Assembly (NCBI RefSeq): GCF_026113935.1 | Contig: NZ_JAPEUL010000007.1 | Span: 186,001 to 250,000 of the forward strand | DNA from: Marinomonas rhodophyticola | GTDB taxonomy: Bacteria; Pseudomonadota; Gammaproteobacteria; Pseudomonadales; Marinomonadaceae | Length of the DNA stretch: 64,000 bases | Reading direction: 5' to 3' | Shown here: in pieces, positions 59,523 through 64,000 of the stretch | Layout of the letters: every line of letters starts with the position of its first letter | Position numbering within the stretch: position 1 is the first letter of the stretch | Position numbers and translations under genes: made by a program | The notes under the pieces: model-generated | What the model was told of the DNA's origin: nothing | What the model saw: only the letters and a program-made list of their open reading frames with translations | The model's database searches: none

Positions 59523-60346
59523 GAATTCTTCCGATTAAGTGTGCAAGGTGTACTAAAGCGCTGTTTATCTTCTAAGCGCAACGCTGTCAGACTTCCGCCC
59601 CAGACGCAGCCTGTGTCTAATGCATGGATGCGTTCTAATTGGGTTTTTCCTTCTAAAGCGGCCCAATGACCAAAAACAATATGGCAGTCCTCGGGGACTT
59701 TTGAGGGATAATTAAACCAAGGAGCGAAGCCTTTCTCAGCCGTGTTAATGCCTTCTTTAGATTTAAGATCAAGCTTACTGTTTTCATCGCAAAAACGCAT
59801 GCGAGTTAAGTAGTTGGTGATCGCACGAAGACGATCTAAGCCCGTCAGTTCATCACTCCAAGTGTCTGGAGTATTACCATACATGGTCGCAAAAAAATCA
59901 TCAACACTGTCTGATTTGAGTTTTTTTTCGACTTCCTTGGCGAGAGATTGAGTTTTTGCTAGATCCCAGCAAGGCGGGATTCCCGCGTGTGTCATAACGG
60001 TATTGAGTTGTTCGTCGTAATGAAATAAGGGTTGTTGGCGAAGCCAGTTCATTAAGTCATCACGATCACTAGCCGTCAGAATTTCAGCTAATGTATCACC
60101 TCGTTTTAACTTACCATAGCCATGGGAAACCGCTAGCAAATGCAGGTCATGATTACCTAGAACAATGGTGGCGTTGCTGCCCAGTGATTTTATGAAGCGA
60201 AGCGTTTCTAGAGATTCTTCACCGCGATTGATCAGATCACCAGCAAACCAGAGCTTGTCTAGTTGTGGCTGGTAGTTAATTTGTTCCAAAAGCTGCACTA
60301 GCGGTGTAAGACAGCCTTGTAAATCACCAATAACATAGGTTGCCAT
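59519..60346 (-). CDS. apaH: Bis(5'-nucleosyl)-tetraphosphatase, symmetrical
   Basis: Hydrolyses Ap4A to two ADP and can remove nucleoside caps from RNA; 275 residues. Metallophosphatase motifs are VIGDLQGC, FAGDLINRG, IVLGNHDLH, MTHAGIPP and FGHWAA. It lies in the lptD-surA-pdxA-rsmA-apaG-apaH cluster and overlaps glpE. Confidence 0.96.
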   Translation of the reverse strand: MATYVIGDLQGCLTPLVQLLEQINYQPQLDKLWFAGDLINRGEESLETLRFIKSLGSNATIVLGNHDLHLLAVSHGYGKLKRGDTLAEILTASDRDDLMNWLRQQPLFHYDEQLNTVMTHAGIPPCWDLAKTQSLAKEVEKKLKSDSVDDFFATMYGNTPDTWSDELTGLDRLRAITNYLTRMRFCDENSKLDLKSKEGINTAEKGFAPWFNYPSKVPEDCHIVFGHWAALEGKTQLERIHALDTGCVWGGSLTALRLEDKQRFSTPCTLNRKNS

Positions 60347-60354
60347 AAGTCGCC

Positions 60355-60729
60355 TCAGTGAACCTGATTGGGTACGGACAGGGTGAAAGGATGAATAGGG
60401 GCTTCAAACTCTGTGCCATCATCAGCCAGAAATTGATAACTACCTTGCATGCTACCAACGACCGTGTCCATCACCGTGCCGCTGGTGTAATGAAAAGACT
60501 CTCCTGGCGCTAAGTGCGGATATTCTCCAATGACACCGCTGCCTTTCACTTCTTGTACCTGTTCATTGCCATTGGTAATAATCCAGTGGCGGGTCTGAAG
60601 CTTGGCTGGCTCTGTTCCGCAGTTTTTGATTGAAATGTGATAGGCAAATACGTAACGGGATTCATTAGGTGTGGATTGGCTTGCGAGATATTCTGTGCGA
60701 ACAGAAACCGCGACGTCATATTTCTGCAT
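60355..60729 (-). CDS. apaG: ApaG protein (Co2+/Mg2+ efflux-associated)
   Basis: A small beta-sandwich protein of 124 residues with IHVSVRTEYL-like start (VAVSVRTEYLASQSTPNESRYVFAYHISI), LQTRHWIITNG, VKGSGVIGEYPHLAPGESFHYTSG and GSMQGSYQF. Its function is uncertain; mutants in Salmonella affect cobalt resistance. It follows rsmA immediately and precedes apaH by 8 bases. Confidence 0.95.
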   Translation of the reverse strand: MQKYDVAVSVRTEYLASQSTPNESRYVFAYHISIKNCGTEPAKLQTRHWIITNGNEQVQEVKGSGVIGEYPHLAPGESFHYTSGTVMDTVVGSMQGSYQFLADDGTEFEAPIHPFTLSVPNQVH

Positions 60730-61530
60730 TTACCCTTCCTTTTTGAGGATGTAGTTGGTGATTCGAACGAAGTCTTCTACGTCAAGCCTTTCAGGACGCA
60801 AGGTGGGGTCAATATTGAGTGCCGAAAAATCATCGGTGTCTAATACCCCTTTGTAATTGTTGCGTAGGGTTTTGCGGCGTTGTTGAAAGCCTATTCTGAC
60901 CATGTCTTCTAGCATTTTTATGTCATTAACTGGGTAAGGTAATGATTTGTGTGGCGTCATTCTCACAATCGCAGAATCGACTTTTGGTGCTGGGTCAAAT
61001 GATTCAGGCCCAACAATAAAGAGTGATTCGACGGAGCAGTAATACTGCGCCATTACGCTTAGGCGTCCATAAAGGCTATCACCAGGGCGCGCGGCTAAAC
61101 GATCAACCACTTCTTTTTGTAGCATGAAGTGCATGTCTTCAATGGCGTTGGCTTGGCTTAATAAGTGAAAAATAAGCGGCGTTGAAATGTTGTAAGGCAA
61201 GTTGCCTACAACACGAATGGCTTGTTCTGGCGTGCTCAGTGAGGCAAAGTCAAATTTCATGGCATCCGCTTCATGAACGGTAAGCTCGGGAAAGCGGAAT
61301 AAGTTTACCTTCAAAATAGGGATTAGATCACGGTCAAGTTCAACCACATCCATGCGCTCAGTGACACTGATTATGCCTTCCGTTAAGGCGCCTTTGCCCG
61401 GCCCAATCTCGACGATGCGCTGACCTTTTTTGGGGCCAATGCATGCCACAATGCGTCGAATTACGCCGTGATCATGAAGGAAGTTTTGGCCGAATCTTTT
61501 TCTGGCTTTATGGGGTTGCTGTTTGCTCAT
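60730..61530 (-). CDS. rsmA: 16S rRNA dimethyltransferase (A1518/A1519)
   Basis: KsgA enzyme of 266 residues that dimethylates two adenines near the 3' end of 16S rRNA. Motifs are RKRFGQNFLHD, VEIGPGKGALTEGI, VVGNLPYNIST and GFQQRRKTLRNN. Its start overlaps the pdxA stop by 4 bases, and apaG follows directly. Confidence 0.97.
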   Translation of the reverse strand: MSKQQPHKARKRFGQNFLHDHGVIRRIVACIGPKKGQRIVEIGPGKGALTEGIISVTERMDVVELDRDLIPILKVNLFRFPELTVHEADAMKFDFASLSTPEQAIRVVGNLPYNISTPLIFHLLSQANAIEDMHFMLQKEVVDRLAARPGDSLYGRLSVMAQYYCSVESLFIVGPESFDPAPKVDSAIVRMTPHKSLPYPVNDIKMLEDMVRIGFQQRRKTLRNNYKGVLDTDDFSALNIDPTLRPERLDVEDFVRITNYILKKEG

Positions 61531-62546
61531 TTAGAAAACTTTTTCGCGTTATTTGCCATGTTAATAGCATGTTGAATGGCCACTTTAAGGCTGCCGTTGT
61601 TTGCTTTGCCTGTGCCAGCCAAATCAATGGCTGTGCCGTGGTCGACAGATGTTCGAATAATAGGTAAGCCTAATGTGATATTGACGGCATTACCAAAACC
61701 TGAATATTTTAACACAGGTAAGCCTTGATCGTGATACATAGCCAAGGCGCAGTCGGCATCATTTAGGTATTTTGGGGTAAACAGGGTGTCTGCTGGAAGA
61801 GGACTCACAAGATCTAAGCCTTCTTGGCGCAGTTTATCGAGTGTTGGGATAATTACGTCAATTTCTTCTCTGCCAAGGTGGCCATCTTCACCCGCGTGGG
61901 GGTTTAAGCCACAGACTAAGATCTTTGGTTTTGTAATCCCGAATTTCTCTTGCAGGTCTTGATTCAGTGCGTTGATGACAAGACTGATACTTTGCTCTGT
62001 AATGGCAGCAGACACATCTTTTAGTGGTAGGTGAGTGGTGACGAGTGCCACTTTCATTGCTTCTGTTGCTAGCATCATCACCACATGTGGTGACTTACAC
62101 TGAGCCTGAAAGAATTCGGTATGCCCAGAAAAATGCACACCCGTTTCGCATAAGATGCCTTTGTGAACCGGAGGGGTGACAATGGCATCAAATTCTTTTC
62201 GTAGACAACCTTCCCCAGCTTGCTTGAGTGTTTCTAAAACATAGGGGGCGTTTTCAATATCAAGCACGCCTGCAATCGTCTGTTTCGCTTGCTGAATTGG
62301 CAAGACGCTAATCATGCCTTGTTGATGTGCACTTACTTCATGTGAGTGACTGAGTGTTCGAGTGTCGACAGTTAGACCCAGTGTTGACGCTCTATCTTTC
62401 AGCAATTGTGGATCAGCAAGAATAATTAAACGAGCAGGAAATGCCTGCTCGTTTAAGGCGCTTAGAATAATGTCAGGGCCGATTCCTGCCGGTTCACCAG
62501 AGGTGATGGCAATAATAGGGAGTGACTCTACCGGATTATTCGCCAT
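61527..62546 (-). CDS. pdxA: 4-hydroxythreonine-4-phosphate dehydrogenase
   Basis: NAD(P)-dependent step of pyridoxal phosphate synthesis; 339 residues. Seen are ITSGEPAGIGPDI, VTPPVHKGIL, FSGHTEFFQAQC with a metal-binding His, GLNPHAGEDGHLGREE and the C-terminal MYHDQGLPVLKYSGFGNAVNITLGLPIIRTSVDHGTA. It follows surA by 9 bases. Confidence 0.97.
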   Translation of the reverse strand: MANNPVESLPIIAITSGEPAGIGPDIILSALNEQAFPARLIILADPQLLKDRASTLGLTVDTRTLSHSHEVSAHQQGMISVLPIQQAKQTIAGVLDIENAPYVLETLKQAGEGCLRKEFDAIVTPPVHKGILCETGVHFSGHTEFFQAQCKSPHVVMMLATEAMKVALVTTHLPLKDVSAAITEQSISLVINALNQDLQEKFGITKPKILVCGLNPHAGEDGHLGREEIDVIIPTLDKLRQEGLDLVSPLPADTLFTPKYLNDADCALAMYHDQGLPVLKYSGFGNAVNITLGLPIIRTSVDHGTAIDLAGTGKANNGSLKVAIQHAINMANNAKKFSK

Positions 62547-62555
62547 GTTTTTCTC

Positions 62556-63806
62556 TTATTTTTTGATGTCAATAAAGGCATCTGCGCGTAGCTCGTCAAG
62601 CCAGTTACTAAGCACGACATCTTGTTTTTGAGCGGTTAAGGCGCGCTCAGCATTACTACGTTTTACTTTGTCGCTGATATCTGCTTCACGACGACCTTCG
62701 ACTTGCAAAATATGCCAGCCGAATTGTGTGCGGAAAGGTTTGCTGATGTCACCGATGCTAGTTTGATTCATCATATTCTCAAATTCAGGGACCATGGTGC
62801 CCGGTGTTACCCAGCCTAAATCACCACCTTGCAAGGTAGAGCCTTGATCTTCGCTGTGTTCTTTCGCAAGTTGCGTGAAATCTGCACCATTTTCTAGCTT
62901 ATTATAAAGGTCATCGGCTAATGCTTTGGTTTGCTCTATATTGCGAATTTCATTAGCACGGACCAAAATGTGACGTACTTTAGTTTGTTGTTGCAGGGTA
63001 ACATCAGGGGAACGTTTTTCGATCAGCCAAAGCAAATGAAAGCCCGCATTACTTTGTAATGGTCCAATAAGAGGGCCATTATCGGCCTCTAAGGCACGAA
63101 CAAATAACGGCGGTAGTTGATTTAGCGGACGCCAACCTAAATCCCCTCCTTCAATAGCAAATTGCCCGTCAGAGTTTTCAACTGCTTGCTGAATGAAATC
63201 TTCTTCGGTATTGATTTTTTGTCTAATAGACTGAATTTTGGCTTCTGCTTCTTCTGGGTTACTCGCTCTGATAAGTAAGTGACGCAGACGAACTTGTTCT
63301 TTTTCTTTGGTAATGCTGGTATCTGAGCTTAAATAATCGTTAATTTCTTGCTCAGAAATCACAATACGCTTTTTTAAAATTTCTCGTTTGACATTATTGA
63401 TTAGAATTTCTTGCTCAATTTGCTCGCGATAGCGTGAGTAGTTAATACCCTTGCTAGCGAGTACATCTTTTAAGCCTTGCAAATCTAAGTTCATATTTTG
63501 AGCGACTCCAAGTATGGCGTTATCCACATCTGTGCTAGAGACACGCATGCCGATTTTGCGCGCGTAGTTTACCTGCAGAGCTTCGTCAATCATCTGGTTT
63601 TGAATTTGACGGTGAATGTTATCTGTCATCACTCCGCCAGGCACTCGGTCTTTGACAATTTGAAAGCGATTTTGAATATCACTTTCTAAAATAGGTTTTG
63701 AGTCTACAATGGCTGAAATGCCATCAATCTTCGTCGGTTCAGCATGTAATGTTTGCAACGGTAGCAATGTCACGAACATAAAAGAGAAAAAAGAAAACAA
63801 CTTCAT
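62556..63806 (-). CDS. surA: Periplasmic chaperone/peptidyl-prolyl isomerase SurA
   Basis: Outer-membrane protein chaperone of 416 residues. ATG 63806 gives a clear signal peptide (MKLFSFFSFMFVTLLPLQTLHA); an in-frame ATG at 63836 is less likely because it lies inside lptD. Domains are an N-terminal chaperone region (IDGISAIVDSKPILESDIQNRFQIVK), two parvulin PPIase domains (around LRHLLIRASNPEEAE and RHILVRANEIRN, with GGDLGWRPL and GGDLGWVTPGTMVPEFE) and a C-terminal helix. It starts 2 bases after the lptD stop. Confidence 0.96.
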   Translation of the reverse strand: MKLFSFFSFMFVTLLPLQTLHAEPTKIDGISAIVDSKPILESDIQNRFQIVKDRVPGGVMTDNIHRQIQNQMIDEALQVNYARKIGMRVSSTDVDNAILGVAQNMNLDLQGLKDVLASKGINYSRYREQIEQEILINNVKREILKKRIVISEQEINDYLSSDTSITKEKEQVRLRHLLIRASNPEEAEAKIQSIRQKINTEEDFIQQAVENSDGQFAIEGGDLGWRPLNQLPPLFVRALEADNGPLIGPLQSNAGFHLLWLIEKRSPDVTLQQQTKVRHILVRANEIRNIEQTKALADDLYNKLENGADFTQLAKEHSEDQGSTLQGGDLGWVTPGTMVPEFENMMNQTSIGDISKPFRTQFGWHILQVEGRREADISDKVKRSNAERALTAQKQDVVLSNWLDELRADAFIDIKK

Positions 63807-63808
63807 GA

Positions 63809-64000
63809 TTAATATCCAACTTTTCCTTGGTTCCAATAACTGTCAGCAATGTTAGTTTCGCTATTAGCACGACCCGCACTGCTTAAGCCACGTAAAATAA
63901 ATTGTAAAAAGACGCCACGATCGTATTGATTGTCATCATTGAGCCAGTGTTGATAGCTCATCGAAACCTTTATACAGCAGTTTTCATAACCTAGTCCTGC
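63809..64000 (-). CDS. lptD: LPS-assembly protein LptD, C-terminal end (partial)
   Basis: Only the last 63 residues are in the window. The minus-strand frame reads GYENCCIKVSMSYQHWLNDD then NQYDRGVFLQFILRGLSS and ends GKVGY before TAA at 63811-63809. The paired Cys in YENCC and the aromatic end of the last strand match the LptD beta-barrel, which inserts LPS in the outer membrane. The gene continues beyond base 64000. It is the first known gene of this cluster, directly before surA. Confidence 0.9.
   Translation of the reverse strand, partial: AGLGYENCCIKVSMSYQHWLNDDNQYDRGVFLQFILRGLSSAGRANSETNIADSYWNQGKVGY

Noticed and set aside
1-64000. CRISPR arrays, prophage, insertion sequences, toxin-antitoxin or restriction-modification loci
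   Set aside because: No repeat-spacer pattern, integrase, transposase, terminal inverted repeats or defence genes were seen. Most of the window is conserved core genome.

Overview
The window reads as a chromosomal segment of a marine gammaproteobacterium of the Oceanospirillales, most like Marinomonas. This rests on the gene orders secG-tRNA-Leu-rimP-nusA-infB-rbfA-truB-rpsO-pnp, rpsU-yqeY-dnaG-rpoD and lptD-surA-pdxA-rsmA-apaG-apaH, together with a DUF3080 lipoprotein, moderate GC content and many RND pumps. No database search was possible, so the genus is an inference.

Layout. 1-9.5 kb is accessory: the 3' part of a PQQ-dependent membrane dehydrogenase, an NhaC-type antiporter, an EamA permease, and a TetR regulator divergent from an RND efflux pair. 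9.5-16.5 kb is a compact unit: a PhnD-PhnC-PhnE-PhnE phosphonate-type ABC importer and, directly upstream on the same strand, a DctB-like sensor kinase and an NtrC-class response regulator. A near-perfect sigma-54 promoter lies between the regulator and phnD. 16.7-26 kb holds an Sfp-type phosphopantetheinyl transferase, prfC, erpA, and an AdeRS-like two-component system divergent from an AdeAB-like RND pump. 26-43.3 kb is housekeeping: yhbY, rlmE, ftsH, folP-glmM (one continuous reading frame), tpiA, secG, tRNA-Leu(GAG), a structured leader, rimP to pnp, and an LPP20-type lipoprotein. 43.3-49.7 kb has a thioesterase, a DUF3080 lipoprotein, an unknown small gene, a diguanylate cyclase and a glk-zwf-eda sugar operon with a perfect HexR-type palindrome in front. 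49.7-64 kb has a PIN-PhoH protein, rpoD, dnaG, yqeY, rpsU, tsaD, folB, cca, glpE, apaH, apaG, rsmA, pdxA, surA and the end of lptD.

How the genes work together. Glk, Zwf and Eda supply Entner-Doudoroff steps and TpiA links to lower glycolysis. The rimP-pnp block builds and controls the translation and RNA-decay machinery. The lptD-apaH block covers outer-membrane assembly, pyridoxal phosphate synthesis, rRNA methylation and dinucleotide turnover. The phn unit looks like a self-contained sense-and-import module, but no phosphonate-degrading enzyme lies beside it.

Data quality. At least 13 single-base frameshifts break otherwise well-conserved genes, including the essential dnaG (twice) and zwf. 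Four fall in homopolymer runs. They are most simply read as sequence errors, so split genes are given here as single loci spanning the break. The apparent FolP-GlmM fusion must be judged in the same light.
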